A DNA stretch of 64,000 nt, from the NCBI RefSeq assembly GCF_002192455.1, contig NZ_CP021744.1, positions 3,130,001 through 3,194,000 of the forward strand, in the 5' to 3' direction. Position numbers and translations under genes: made by a program. The notes beneath the pieces were generated by a model. It searched no databases. It worked only from the letters and a program-made list of their open reading frames with translations, and had not been told where the DNA came from. Shown here piece after piece: positions 49,108 through 58,439 of the stretch. The number at the start of each line of letters is the position of its first letter. Within the stretch, counting starts at the first letter, position 1. Source of the DNA: Streptomyces albireticuli (GTDB lineage: Bacteria > Actinomycetota > Actinomycetes > Streptomycetales > Streptomycetaceae).

Positions 49108-49957
49108 GCCGCGTCCGACCGCCCCGCGCCGGGGCCCCGGACGCCCGTGTCCGGCGTCGCGTGCCGTACCGCCCCGTCACCCGTACGGCGCGTGACCGGC
49201 CCGCGGGCCGCTTCGTTGGACCCGGTGTCGCACCAGCCAGGAGCGGCCCACCGAGATCCACGCGTGGTTTCCGTCCTTGTTCATCCGGGCGCCCGGCGAC
49301 GACAGGGCGGATCCGCCGGAGTGTGAGACGTGCGCGTACGTGCGTCGTGGGACCTCACTCCGGTGGCACGGCGACCGGTCAGCAGGGGACAGCAGTCCGG
49401 CCGCCACCGAAGGACGGTCGGTTCCGGGGACGCCTGGAACCGACCGTATCCGGTCGAAACGGTTGCGCCGAGCGCGATGCGTCCCGCACGATGCAAGGGG
49501 AGGAACGGAACTCCCGGCCCGCACCGCCATTGGTTCGACCAATCCTTCGAATCATGCGCCGGTACGCGACCGGATCCGGTCCCCGGACAGCCACTCCGGG
49601 AGCGGCACCAGCGCTCCCCGTACGACCAGCACGCACCAGCAGCACGACCGCACGCCAAAGCCCGCGGCGCTCCCCCCGGCGCCGCTCCGCGGCACCGACC
49701 CTGCCCTGACACTCGGTGCCGGCAGTCAAGGGCCCCGTGGCCGCCCGCACGCCCCCGCGGAGGCGGCCCGGGGCCCTTCGCCGTGCTCCTGCCGTACCGC
49801 CCCCGAGCGCCCTTGTGAAATCGCTCACGTGTGCGCGCCGGGTGATCTCGTGTCACAACGGGCGTCCTACGATGACAGCTGAACGTGCCAACCAGCACGG
49901 CCATACCGCGCTCTCCCCCCACCGCGACGGCCTTTACTTCGGAACCCAGAGGTCTCC
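49108..49957. other. 850-base region without a convincing gene
   Basis: No frame here shows a good start, ribosome site and coding bias together. The region upstream of the LAXTG protein has a CRP-like palindrome (49814-49829). A 35-codon minus-strand frame (near 49177-49284, MNKDGNHAWISVGRSW) has fair codon use but no ribosome site. Remnants of a lost gene are possible. Confidence 0.5.
49814..49829. promoter_or_regulatory. CRP/cAMP-receptor-like palindrome
   Basis: TGTGAAATCGCTCACG, the form TGTGA-N6-TCACx, about 130 bases before the surface-protein start. A second looser copy, GTGATCTCGTGTCAC, lies at 49842-49856. Streptomyces Crp sites share GTG and CAC half-sites. Confidence 0.45.
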
Positions 49958-51097
49958 ATGAAGCTTCGCCGCGCTCTGGCGACTGCCGCTGTCACGGCTG
50001 CGATCGCGCCCGCCGCGCTGCTCGCGGCCCCTGCCGCGTACGCCGCGCAGGAGGCAGCGGCCGCGCCCGCGGGGTCCGTGAACGCCGGTACGTCCGGCGA
50101 TACGGCGCCCGCCACGTCCGAGGACTCTTCGGCCGGGAAGGCGAAGAGCCACTCCGCCGCACCGGCGGCCGGGAAGGCCGTGCTGCCGGTCCCGGCCGCG
50201 GACGACAAGAACCCGCCCTCGGAGAACCCCTGCAAGAAGCAGGCCGACTCGAAGGAGAAGCGGGCCACCACCGAGCTGATCGGGTTCCCCGACAAGATCG
50301 TCGCCGGTGCCGACCCGCAGGAGTTCTTCCTCCGGGCCACCAACACCTCGAAAGATCGCATGAAGTCGATCTGCCTCCACGTGGACACCGAGAGCTGGGT
50401 GTCCGACGCGACCAGCACCGACTCGACCGGGTTCGTGACGCTGGAGTGGCAGGACCCGAAGGGGGCCTGGCAGCCGGTCATCAACAAGCGTAACGACTCG
50501 ATCCACTTCGGCTACGTCGATGACCTCCCGACCGGCGAATACACCGACGCCAAGCTCCGGTTGAAGGTCGACGGCAAGGCGAAGGCCGGCACCGCGAACA
50601 CCTACCACTCCGGCGTCTTCGTGGGCAAGGACGACGTGTGCGGGAAGACGGAGGCCAACGCCCAGGCCTCGGAGAAGTACAAGGACCGGAAATCCATCAA
50701 GATCCTGGCTGCCGACACCCAGCCCGGCAAGGTCGACCACTCCAAGAGCCCCTCGCCCTCCCCCAGTCACAGCAAGGACGGCGCCAAGTCCTCCGCCAGC
50801 CCGAGCGCGAGCGCCAGCGCCTCCGCCAAGGCCGGTTCCAGTGCCCGCCCGAGCGCGAGCGCCAGCGCCTCTTCGAGCACCGGCACCACCGGCACCACCA
50901 CGACGAGCGGCGGCACCACCACGGGCGGCAGCGGCACGTCCGCCCAGGGGAGCCTGTCGAACACGTCGGCCAACAGTGAGCTCGCCAAGACCGGTTCCTC
51001 GTCCTCGACCCCGGTGATCGCCGGGCTCGCGGGGGCCGCCGTCGTGGCGGGCGGCGCGGCCGTGGCCGTCACGCGGCGCCGTAAGAACAACACCTGA
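49958..51097 (+). CDS. Sortase-anchored (LAXTG) surface protein
   Basis: 379 aa. ATG at 49958 with GAGG upstream. Signal peptide about 1-30 (cleavage AYA-AQE). Pro/Ala/Ser spacer, then a beta-rich domain (about 100-250, ELIGFPDKIVAGADPQEFFLRATNTSKDRMKSICLHV) with two or three cysteines. A Ser/Thr/Gly stalk (about 260-340) follows. The C-terminus has LAKTG, a hydrophobic helix and RRRKNN, the signal used by class E sortases of Streptomyces. Homologues are cell-wall linked proteins of unknown role. Ends at a bidirectional terminator. Confidence 0.9.
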   Translation: MKLRRALATAAVTAAIAPAALLAAPAAYAAQEAAAAPAGSVNAGTSGDTAPATSEDSSAGKAKSHSAAPAAGKAVLPVPAADDKNPPSENPCKKQADSKEKRATTELIGFPDKIVAGADPQEFFLRATNTSKDRMKSICLHVDTESWVSDATSTDSTGFVTLEWQDPKGAWQPVINKRNDSIHFGYVDDLPTGEYTDAKLRLKVDGKAKAGTANTYHSGVFVGKDDVCGKTEANAQASEKYKDRKSIKILAADTQPGKVDHSKSPSPSPSHSKDGAKSSASPSASASASAKAGSSARPSASASASSSTGTTGTTTTSGGTTTGGSGTSAQGSLSNTSANSELAKTGSSSSTPVIAGLAGAAVVAGGAAVAVTRRRKNNT

Positions 51098-51135
51098 GCA
51101 CCGGCTCGGTGAACAGGTAAGAACGGGTAAGAACA

Positions 51136-51170
51136 GGTAAGGCCCGCACTCCAGGAGTGCGGGCCTTACC
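51136..51170. terminator. Bidirectional terminator between surface protein and GMC oxidoreductase genes
   Basis: Perfect 17-bp inverted repeat (51136-51152 with 51154-51170) around one base. Preceded by tandem 10-base units (gaacaggtaa / gaacgggtaa, 51111-51140), one of which forms part of the stem. Confidence 0.88.
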
Positions 51171-51175
51171 GCTTC

Positions 51176-52969
51176 CTACGCCTCGGGCGGCCGCGCGGGA
51201 GGCACCGGCGGTACCGCCAGGAACGGCAGCCGGAGGGCCGCGAACGCCTCCTTGGGGACCGTCGGGTACCGCGGCTCGACCGTGGCCACGCGCTCGTACG
51301 GGCGGCCCTGCGCCGGGCGCGGGTCCGCGTCGCCCTTGTTCGGCCAGAGCGACATCGCGCGTTCCGCCTGGGCCGTGATGGTCAGGGACGGGTTGACGCC
51401 GAGGTTGGCGGAGACGGCGGCGCCGTCGACGACCGAGATGCCCGGGTGCCCGTACAGCCGGTGGTAGGGGTCGATGACGCCCCGGGAGGGGTCGGCGCCG
51501 ATGGGGCAGCCGCCGATGAAGTGGGCGGTGAGCGGGGTGCCCATCAGCTCGCCGACGTTGCTGCCCGCGAAGCCGTTGATCTCCCCGGCGAGCAGGGTGG
51601 CGGCCTCGGCGGCCTCCGGGATCTGTGTCGGGTTGGGCGCGCCGTGCCCCTGCCGGGCGGTGAGCAGCCCTTTGCCGATGCCTTTGTCCTTACGGTAGGT
51701 CGTAAGGGAGTTGTCCAGCGACTGCATGACCAGCCCGATGATGGTCCGCTCGGACCAGCGGCGGTTGGACAGCGACCGCAGCAGCAGCACCGGGTGCCGG
51801 GCGCAGCGTGCCGCGAAGGCGAGTGCCCGGGGCGCCCGGGTGCCCACGGGCACCTGGAGGACGGACAGCAGGCCCATCGCGTTGGAGCCCTTGCCGTAGC
51901 GCACGGGCTCGATGTGGGTGTCGGCGTTGGGGTGGATGGAGGACGTGATGGCGACGCCGCGGGTGAAGTCGGCCCGGGGCTCGCCGTGGGCCTTGCGGTA
52001 GCGGCGGTCGTCGGTCTGGGCGCCCACCAGGGCCTCGGAGTTGGTGCGGGTCAGCCTGCCGAGGACGTCCGGGACGCGGGGCAGCAGGCCCTTGTCCTTC
52101 ATGGTGTGCAGCAGCGCCTGTGTGCCGTAGGTGCCGGCGGCGACGACCACGTACCGCGCGCGCAGGACCCTCGGCCGGGCGCGGTCGGCGGTGCGGCGCT
52201 TGTCGGTGGGGACGGTGACGACGCGGTAGCCGCCGTCGCGGTGCTCGGTGACGGCGACGACGGTGGTCATGGGGTGGATGACGGCGCCGGCCTGCTCGGC
52301 GAGGTGCAGGTAGTTCTCGTTGAGGGTGTTCTTGGCGCCGTGGCGGCAGCCGGTCATGCACTCGCCGCACTCGGTGCAGGCCCTGCGGGTGGGGCCCGCG
52401 CCGCCGAAGTACGGGTCGGCGGCCTCCCCGCCCGGCGGGGCCTGCTCCGTGCCGTCGGCGTCCTGCCCGTCGCCGAAGAACACCCCCACGGGCGCCATGT
52501 GGAAGGTGTCACCGACGCCCATCTTCTCGGCGGCCGCCTTGAGATGGACGTCCGAGGGCGTCATCGTCGGGTTGAGGCGGGCGCCCAGCATGCGGCGCGC
52601 CTGGTCGTAGTACGGCCGCAGCTCCTCCCGCCAGTCGGTGATGCCGGCCCACTGCGGGTCGTCGAAGAACGGCTTCGGCGGCACGTAGAGGGTGTTGGCG
52701 TAGTTGAGCGAGCCGCCGCCGACGCCGGCGCCCGCCAGGACCATCACCTTGCCGAGCAGGTGGATCCGCTGGATGCCGTAGAGGCCGAGGGCGGGCGCCC
52801 ACAGGTAGTTGCGCAGGTCCCAGGAGTTCCTGGGCAGCGTGTCCCGGGTGAAGCGCCGGCCCGCCTCCAGCACCCCGACGTCGTACCCCTTCTCGGTCAG
52901 GCGCAGGGCGGACACCGCCCCGCCGAAGCCCGAGCCGACGACGATCACGTCGTAGTCGAACGCTGACAT
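51176..52969 (-). CDS. GMC-family FAD oxidoreductase with cysteine cluster
   Basis: 597 aa. ATG at 52969 has GGGAGG five bases upstream; the in-frame GTG at 52975 lies inside that site. FAD-binding GSGFGGAVSALRL, GGGSLNYANTLYVPP, and a C-terminal GMC domain with TAHFIGGCPIGADPSRGV and the terminal SVVDGAAVSANLGVNPSLTI. A CTECGECMTGC motif (about 210-220) looks like a 4Fe-4S site, known in this cholesterol-oxidase-like subgroup. Substrate uncertain (sterol or alcohol). It lies 73 bases after gabD2, same strand. Confidence 0.9.
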   Translation of the reverse strand: MSAFDYDVIVVGSGFGGAVSALRLTEKGYDVGVLEAGRRFTRDTLPRNSWDLRNYLWAPALGLYGIQRIHLLGKVMVLAGAGVGGGSLNYANTLYVPPKPFFDDPQWAGITDWREELRPYYDQARRMLGARLNPTMTPSDVHLKAAAEKMGVGDTFHMAPVGVFFGDGQDADGTEQAPPGGEAADPYFGGAGPTRRACTECGECMTGCRHGAKNTLNENYLHLAEQAGAVIHPMTTVVAVTEHRDGGYRVVTVPTDKRRTADRARPRVLRARYVVVAAGTYGTQALLHTMKDKGLLPRVPDVLGRLTRTNSEALVGAQTDDRRYRKAHGEPRADFTRGVAITSSIHPNADTHIEPVRYGKGSNAMGLLSVLQVPVGTRAPRALAFAARCARHPVLLLRSLSNRRWSERTIIGLVMQSLDNSLTTYRKDKGIGKGLLTARQGHGAPNPTQIPEAAEAATLLAGEINGFAGSNVGELMGTPLTAHFIGGCPIGADPSRGVIDPYHRLYGHPGISVVDGAAVSANLGVNPSLTITAQAERAMSLWPNKGDADPRPAQGRPYERVATVEPRYPTVPKEAFAALRLPFLAVPPVPPARPPEA

Positions 52970-53042
52970 CTTCACCTCCCGCCAGGACGGCCCGCCGGAA
53001 CACGCTCGGAGCGATCCCGTCGGAGCGCTTGCGGCACCGCGC

Positions 53043-54671
53043 TCAGCGCAGGCGCAGTGCCTTCATGACCCGCAGGCTGCGGGTCATGAACTCCGCGTAC
53101 TTCTCGTCCGTCATCCCGAAGGCCGGGCCCATCGGAAGGATCCGCTGGTGGGCGACGGTCTGGGCCTCGGTGTACTTGAGGATGCCCTCGGAGCCGTGCC
53201 GGCGGCCGAGGCCGGAGTCGCCCATGCCGCCCATGGGCGACTGGGCGCTGCCGTAGGCGGCCGCGTAGCCCTCGTTGATGTTGACGGTGCCGGTGCGCAG
53301 CCGGGCGGCGACCGCGGCGCCCCGGCGTGCGTTCCTGGTCCAGACGCTGGAGTTCAGGCCGTACGGGGTGGCGTTGGCGCGCTCGATCACCTCGTCCTCG
53401 TCCTGGAAGCGGTAGATCGACACGACCGGGCCGAAGGTCTCCTCGGCGCACACCGCCATGGGCGCCTCGACACCTTCGAGGATGGTCGGCTCGTAGAAGA
53501 GCGGGCCGATGTCGGGCCGGGGGCGGCCGCCCGCGAGCACGGTGGCGCCCTTGGCGACGGCCTCCTCGACGTGCCGCGTCACGGTCTCCAGCTGCCGTTC
53601 GGAGACGAGCGAGCCCATGTCGGCGCCGTAGGCGAGGCCGGTACCGAGCCGCATGGCCCGGGTGCGGGCGACGAAGCGCTCGGTGAACTCGTCGGCGATC
53701 GACTCGTGGACGTACAGCCGCTCGATGGAGATGCACAGCTGGCCTGCGGAGGAGTAGGCGCCGCGGATCGCTCCGGCGGCGGCCTTCTCGACGTCGGCGT
53801 CGTGCAGGACCAGCATGGCGTTCTTGCCGCCGAGCTCCAGGGAGCAGCCGACCAGGCGGGCGGCGGCGCCCTGGGCGACCTCGCGGCCGGTGCGGGTGGA
53901 GCCGGTGAAGGAGACGTAGTCGGCGTGGGCGACGACGGCGGGGCCGACGACCGGGCCCTCGCCGAGGACGACCTGCCAGACCTCCTTCGGCAGCCCGGCC
54001 TCGATCATCTGCTCGCGCGCCCAGAGGGCGGTCAGCGCGGTCTCGGTGTCGGGCTTCATCACGACGGCGTTGCCCGCGACGAACGCGGGCAGCGCGTCGC
54101 CGACCGACAGCTCGAACGGGTAGTTCCAGGGCGCGATCTGGCCGACGACGCCACGCGGCTGGCGCAGTTCGGTCACCTTGGTCAGCGTCGGTATGACACC
54201 GGTGTGGCCCTTGGGGCGCAGATACGCGGGGCCCTTGCGCCCGTAGTGGCGGGCGGCGACGGCGACGGACTGCACCTCCTCGTGGGCGTGCAGCCGTGCC
54301 TTGCCGGTCTCCAGCTGGATCAGGTCGACGACCTCGGAGTGCCGGGCGAGGACCAGGTCGTGGAAGCGCAGCATCACGGCGGCGCGCTCGCGCGCGGGCA
54401 CGGCGGCCCACGCCCACTGCGCCTCCCGGGCGCGCTCGAAGGCGAGGGCGACGTCCTCCGGGGTGGACTCCGGGAGGTCGGCGAGCTTCTCGCCCGTGAA
54501 CGGCGTGTGGTTGAGGGTGCGGCCGGAGCCGACGACGCCCCGGGTGAGACGGGCGACGAGGGCGGGCGTGACGACATCGGCGGCGGTCCTCGCCCCCGCC
54601 GGGGCGACAGGGTTGCCGCCGTTCTCCGCTGCCACCGTCGTTGCTGTTGCGCTGTGCCGCGAGTCGGTCAT
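53043..54671 (-). CDS. gabD2: Succinate-semialdehyde dehydrogenase (NADP)
   Basis: 542 aa from ATG at 54671. Aldehyde dehydrogenase fold: APWNYPFELSVGDALPAFVAGNAVVMKPD, FTGSTRTGREV, catalytic Glu in LELGGKNAML and catalytic Cys in SSAGQLCISIERLYV. Closest in type to the mycobacterial GabD2 succinate-semialdehyde dehydrogenases, with a longer N-terminus. It would feed GABA- or glutamate-derived carbon to succinate. Probably co-transcribed with the GMC oxidoreductase. An inverted repeat lies upstream. Confidence 0.9.
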   Translation of the reverse strand: MTDSRHSATATTVAAENGGNPVAPAGARTAADVVTPALVARLTRGVVGSGRTLNHTPFTGEKLADLPESTPEDVALAFERAREAQWAWAAVPARERAAVMLRFHDLVLARHSEVVDLIQLETGKARLHAHEEVQSVAVAARHYGRKGPAYLRPKGHTGVIPTLTKVTELRQPRGVVGQIAPWNYPFELSVGDALPAFVAGNAVVMKPDTETALTALWAREQMIEAGLPKEVWQVVLGEGPVVGPAVVAHADYVSFTGSTRTGREVAQGAAARLVGCSLELGGKNAMLVLHDADVEKAAAGAIRGAYSSAGQLCISIERLYVHESIADEFTERFVARTRAMRLGTGLAYGADMGSLVSERQLETVTRHVEEAVAKGATVLAGGRPRPDIGPLFYEPTILEGVEAPMAVCAEETFGPVVSIYRFQDEDEVIERANATPYGLNSSVWTRNARRGAAVAARLRTGTVNINEGYAAAYGSAQSPMGGMGDSGLGRRHGSEGILKYTEAQTVAHQRILPMGPAFGMTDEKYAEFMTRSLRVMKALRLR

Positions 54672-54702
54672 GCGGCTGAGCGTATGTCGGCCGGCACGCT
54701 TT

Positions 54703-54738
54703 GGGTACCCGGTAGTAACTGGTTTTCGCCGGGTACCC
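54703..54738. promoter_or_regulatory. Inverted repeat upstream of gabD2
   Basis: GGGTACCCGG (54703-54712) and CCGGGTACCC (54729-54738) with a 16-base AT-richer gap. Each half contains the palindrome GGGTACCC. It fits an operator for a dimeric repressor, or a terminator of the gene upstream of it; nothing decides. Confidence 0.45.
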
Positions 54739-54746
54739 GCGCCGCA

Positions 54747-56684
54747 CTATTCCTGAATCTTCAGGTACTTGACGACGTTCTCGAAGAGCTTGTCGCCGTC
54801 CTTACGGCCTTCGCCCTTCTCCGGCATGCCGACTTCCAGCCTCCAGACGGCGGACTTGTCGTCATTGACGAAGATCTGGTTGCGCCGCAGGCGCTTGGGG
54901 GCGTCGTCGCTGTCGCCGGACTTCCGGTAGACGGTGACGACTCCGGCGGACTGGAGGCCCTGGTGGGCGGAGGCCTTGGACGTGGTCGACTTCGAGTCGT
55001 TGAGCGCGTCCCGGTGGCCGCCGTCGCTCCGGTACCGGTCGGCGAGCCGCTTGGCCTCCTCGGTGGCGGAGGCGACGTCCTTGGGGTCCTTCAGGCCCGC
55101 GTTCTTGGTCCGCATCTCCGGGGTCTCCCGGCTGAAGGTGATCAGGAAGACGCCGCTGGGGTCGCTGAACTGCACCCAGCCGGCCTCGGCGTTGACACCC
55201 TTGGTGTAGTCCTCCGGGACCGCGAGGGACGCCTTGACGGCCTCGGGCTCGTCCCGGACCTTCCAGTGCAGCGGGACGGCCGGGCCGACCGCGAACGGGT
55301 TGACGATCAGGAGCGTGGCGGCGACGGCCGCGGCCACCACGCCGCCGCCGAGCCCCCATTGCGCCTTACGGTTGCCGTGGAGCACGGGCGGCACCCAGCG
55401 GCTGCCGGTGACGGGCGCGGCGGCCGGGGCGTAGGCCAGCGGCTGCGGGGTCGTCGGCCGGGCCACGGCCTCCAGCGCCTGCCGGACCTCGGGGGCCGTC
55501 GGGCGGGCCGCCGGGTCCTTGCGCAGCAGCTGCATGATCAGGGCGCCCAGCGCGCCGGAGCCGCGCGCGGGCACCTGGGGTTCGGCGGACAGGATGGTCT
55601 GGAGGGTGGCGGGCGTGTTGGAGCGCCGGAAGGGGGAGACGCCCTCCACGGCCGCGTAGAGCACGACGCCGAGGGACCAGAGGTCCGACTCGGGGCCCGG
55701 CCGCTGCCCCAGGACGCGCTCGGGCGCGACGTACTCGGGCGAGCCGACGAAGGCGCCGGTCTCGGTCAGGCCCTGCTCGCCCTCGATCTGCGCGATGCCG
55801 AAGTCGGTGAGGACGACGCGCTCGTTGCGCCCGAGGAGCACGTTGTCGGGCTTCACGTCGCGGTGCAGCACCCCGGCCTCGTGCGCGGCGGTGAGCGCGC
55901 CCAGGACGTCCAGGCCGATCCGGGCGGCCTCGCGCGGGTCGAGGGTGCCCTCGGTGAGCTGGTCGCCGAGCGAGCGCCCGCGCACCAGCTCCATGACGAT
56001 CCACGGGCGGCCGTCCTCGACGACGACGTCGTGCACGGTGACGACGGAGGGGTGGTCGATGCGCGCGGCGGCGCGGGCCTCGCGCTGCATGCGCAGGTGG
56101 ACGTTCTGCCGGTGCTGCTCGCTCAGGTGGTCCGGGACGCGCGGCTCCTTCACCGCCACGTCGCGGTCGACGACCTCGTCGCGGGCCTTCCAGACGGTGC
56201 CCATGCCGCCGTGGCCGAGCCGGGAGACGAGCCGGTAGCGGCCACCGAGAAGACGGTCGGCCCTGGGGTCGGGTGCGGCGGCCGGGGCGGGGGTGGAGGT
56301 GTGCAGCGCGGTGGGGACGTAGGGGCCGGGCGGCGGGGTGCCGTGGGGCGGGGTGCCCTGAGGGGGCGCGTGGTGCGGCTGCGCCGGCTGGGCGGGCCCG
56401 GCGTGCGGCGGCATGGCCTGGGAGGGCGCCTGCGTCTGTACCTGGGCTGATGCCTGCGTCTGGGCGGATGCCTGCGGTACGGGCGCCTGTGCCGCGTACT
56501 GCGGGTATGCGGCCTGCGGCGGCGTGCCGTACGGCGGTGTGCCCGCCGGGACGCCGCCCGGGGCGCCTCCTTGGAAGCCCGCCGGGGCGCCCGGCACTGC
56601 GGCGCCGGGGGCGGCGGGTCCCGGTATCGGCGGCTGGAGATCGTAGCTGGTGGGCTCGCTGGCCCGTCCCCCGTCGTTCGTCAT
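54747..56684 (-). CDS. Transmembrane Ser/Thr protein kinase with Pro/Gln-rich N-terminus
   Basis: 645 aa from ATG at 56684 (weak ribosome site). Residues 1-145 are Pro/Ala/Gln/Gly-rich and disordered. Kinase domain about 150-410: LGHGGMGTVW, VAVKEPRVP lysine, LHRDVKPDNVLL, LTDFGIAQ, APE. One helix (about 440-465) and an extracytoplasmic domain with LAVPEDYTKGVNAEAGWVQFSDP follow, apparently related to those of the kinases at 40.1 and 56.8 kb. It lies 74 bases after the next kinase upstream; both may be expressed together. Confidence 0.92.
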   Translation of the reverse strand: MTNDGGRASEPTSYDLQPPIPGPAAPGAAVPGAPAGFQGGAPGGVPAGTPPYGTPPQAAYPQYAAQAPVPQASAQTQASAQVQTQAPSQAMPPHAGPAQPAQPHHAPPQGTPPHGTPPPGPYVPTALHTSTPAPAAAPDPRADRLLGGRYRLVSRLGHGGMGTVWKARDEVVDRDVAVKEPRVPDHLSEQHRQNVHLRMQREARAAARIDHPSVVTVHDVVVEDGRPWIVMELVRGRSLGDQLTEGTLDPREAARIGLDVLGALTAAHEAGVLHRDVKPDNVLLGRNERVVLTDFGIAQIEGEQGLTETGAFVGSPEYVAPERVLGQRPGPESDLWSLGVVLYAAVEGVSPFRRSNTPATLQTILSAEPQVPARGSGALGALIMQLLRKDPAARPTAPEVRQALEAVARPTTPQPLAYAPAAAPVTGSRWVPPVLHGNRKAQWGLGGGVVAAAVAATLLIVNPFAVGPAVPLHWKVRDEPEAVKASLAVPEDYTKGVNAEAGWVQFSDPSGVFLITFSRETPEMRTKNAGLKDPKDVASATEEAKRLADRYRSDGGHRDALNDSKSTTSKASAHQGLQSAGVVTVYRKSGDSDDAPKRLRRNQIFVNDDKSAVWRLEVGMPEKGEGRKDGDKLFENVVKYLKIQE

Positions 56685-56758
56685 GCACCCATCATCACCG
56701 ATGGTGAGGCGGGTCCCGTCCCCCGCCGAGCGGCCGTCACAGGGTCCCCGAGGGGCCC

Positions 56759-58315
56759 TCACGGGCTCGAAACGGGCCTGATGCGGACGAACGTGTCGAG
56801 CGCCGTCTCCACATGGCGCCGGACCTCCGCGGACCGCGCGGCGGGTCCCGAGGCCCACACGTCGTACGTCTTGCCCGCTTCGTCCCAGCAGATGTCGTAC
56901 GTCCGCAGGGACCGGTTCCCGTCCGGGCCGTCCCAGGTGAACTCCCAGGCCGCGGCGGGACGTCCGCGGGTCCGGGTCCCCGTGACGGTGGCGTCGCGGT
57001 AGCCGGGGTAGCGGGCCGGGGCCTGGGCGGCCGCCGCGCGCAGGGCGCCTACGGGGCCGCCCGGCTGCGGGTCCTGGATGAGGACGCCGAGGCGGAACTC
57101 CTTGCCGGGCGAGTAGTAGAAGACCCGCGGGGGTTCGAAGGAGCGGGTGAAGCCCTCGGGAACGGCGAGGGCGAACCCGGCCGGGTCCTGGACCGCGCGG
57201 TAGCCCGCGGGGGCTCTGACGGGCGCGGAGACGGGCGGCTGGGGCGGCGACGGCAGCACGGAGGGGGTCGGCCGGGAACGGGTCAGGGGCCCGCTCGCGG
57301 CCCCCGTCGGCGCGAGGGGCCCTCCGGCGTCCCGGCCGGCCAGCAGGGCGGCCAGCCCGGCACCCACACCGGCCAGGGCCACGACGGCGACGGCCGCCGT
57401 AAGGGCGATGCGCGCGCGGCCGCCGGGCCCGTACAGGGTGTAGGGCGGCTGCGGGTCCGGCTGACCGCCGCCGGGCTCGCAGACCGGGTCGAGATACGCG
57501 CGCAGGAGCCGCTGGGCCTCGTCGGCGCCCATCCTGTGCCGGGGGTCGCGCTCCAGGAGGCCGCGTACGACCGGCAGCAGCGGGCCGGCGCCCGCGGGTG
57601 GCCGGATCTCGTCGTGGACGACGGCCTGGAGGATGCCGCCGAGGGAGTCCCGGCGGAAGGGTGACTCCCCGCTGAGCGCCACGCACAACAGCACGCCCAC
57701 GGACCACAGGTCGGAGGCGGTGCCCGTCTCGCCGCCCGCGATCCGCTCGGGCGCGGTGAACTCCGGGGACCCGACGAACGCGCCGGACTCCGTAAGGGTC
57801 GTCGCACCGGACACATGGGCGACGCCGAAGTCCGTAAGGACGACGCGTCCGGTGCCGGTCTCCAGCAGGACGTTCGCGGGCTTGATGTCCCGGTGCAGCA
57901 CCCCGCGCGCGTGGGCGGCCCGTACGGCCCCGAGCAGCGCCAGCCCGATCCGCGCCGCCTCCGGCAGCCCGACCGGCCCGTCCGCCACCAGCACGTCGGA
58001 CAGGGTGCGGCCCTCGACCAGCTCCATGACGATCCACGGGCGGCCGTCCTGCACGACGATGTCGTGCAGGACGACGACGTTCGGATGGCTGATCAGGGCG
58101 GCGGCTCTGGCCTCGCGCAGGGTGCGGTCCAGTTGCGCGCGCGTGGCGGCCCCGGCGAGCGTCCCGCCGTCGACGTGCAGTTCCTTGACGGCGACCTCAC
58201 GGGCCAGGAGCTCGTCGGTGGCCCGCCATACGGTGCCCATGCCGCCCCGGGCGATCCTCGTACGGAGGCGGTAGCGGCCGGCGATCAGACCATCGTGCGC
58301 GGCGAAGGTCCCCAT
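56759..58315 (-). CDS. Transmembrane Ser/Thr protein kinase without PASTA domains
   Basis: 518 aa from ATG at 58315. Kinase domain about 12-275: IARGGMGTVW, VAVKELHVD lysine, LHRDIKPANVLL, DFGVAHVSG, FTAPE. One helix (about 305-325, ALTAAVAVVALAGVGAG). Extracytoplasmic domain: PAGYRAVQDPAGFALAVPEGFTRSF...VFYYSP, PGYRDATVTGTRTRGRPAAAWEFTW. It is the best evidence that this domain pairs VPxG(F/W) with a later GxPAAxWEF motif, also seen in the 40.1-kb kinase (YRGEPAAVWEFEF). Confidence 0.92.
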   Translation of the reverse strand: MGTFAAHDGLIAGRYRLRTRIARGGMGTVWRATDELLAREVAVKELHVDGGTLAGAATRAQLDRTLREARAAALISHPNVVVLHDIVVQDGRPWIVMELVEGRTLSDVLVADGPVGLPEAARIGLALLGAVRAAHARGVLHRDIKPANVLLETGTGRVVLTDFGVAHVSGATTLTESGAFVGSPEFTAPERIAGGETGTASDLWSVGVLLCVALSGESPFRRDSLGGILQAVVHDEIRPPAGAGPLLPVVRGLLERDPRHRMGADEAQRLLRAYLDPVCEPGGGQPDPQPPYTLYGPGGRARIALTAAVAVVALAGVGAGLAALLAGRDAGGPLAPTGAASGPLTRSRPTPSVLPSPPQPPVSAPVRAPAGYRAVQDPAGFALAVPEGFTRSFEPPRVFYYSPGKEFRLGVLIQDPQPGGPVGALRAAAAQAPARYPGYRDATVTGTRTRGRPAAAWEFTWDGPDGNRSLRTYDICWDEAGKTYDVWASGPAARSAEVRRHVETALDTFVRIRPVSSP

Positions 58316-58439
58316 GAGCACATCTTGCCCCGGGGCCACTTGGGCCTATCGGCCTGTACCGGTCGGGTCTGGTCCGGAGGGAAAATTTCCGAACCGGGGG
58401 TTCCGTTACGTGCGCCTCCCCGGCCGTCCGGGCGCGGGC

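Noticed and set aside
49177..49284. 35-codon minus-strand frame beginning MNKDGNHAWISVGRSW
   Set aside because: Fair codon use but no ribosome site, promoter or recognisable family.
53148..56450. 1100-codon open frame on the plus strand across gabD2 and a kinase gene
   Set aside because: Shadow frame; both minus-strand genes have full catalytic motifs.
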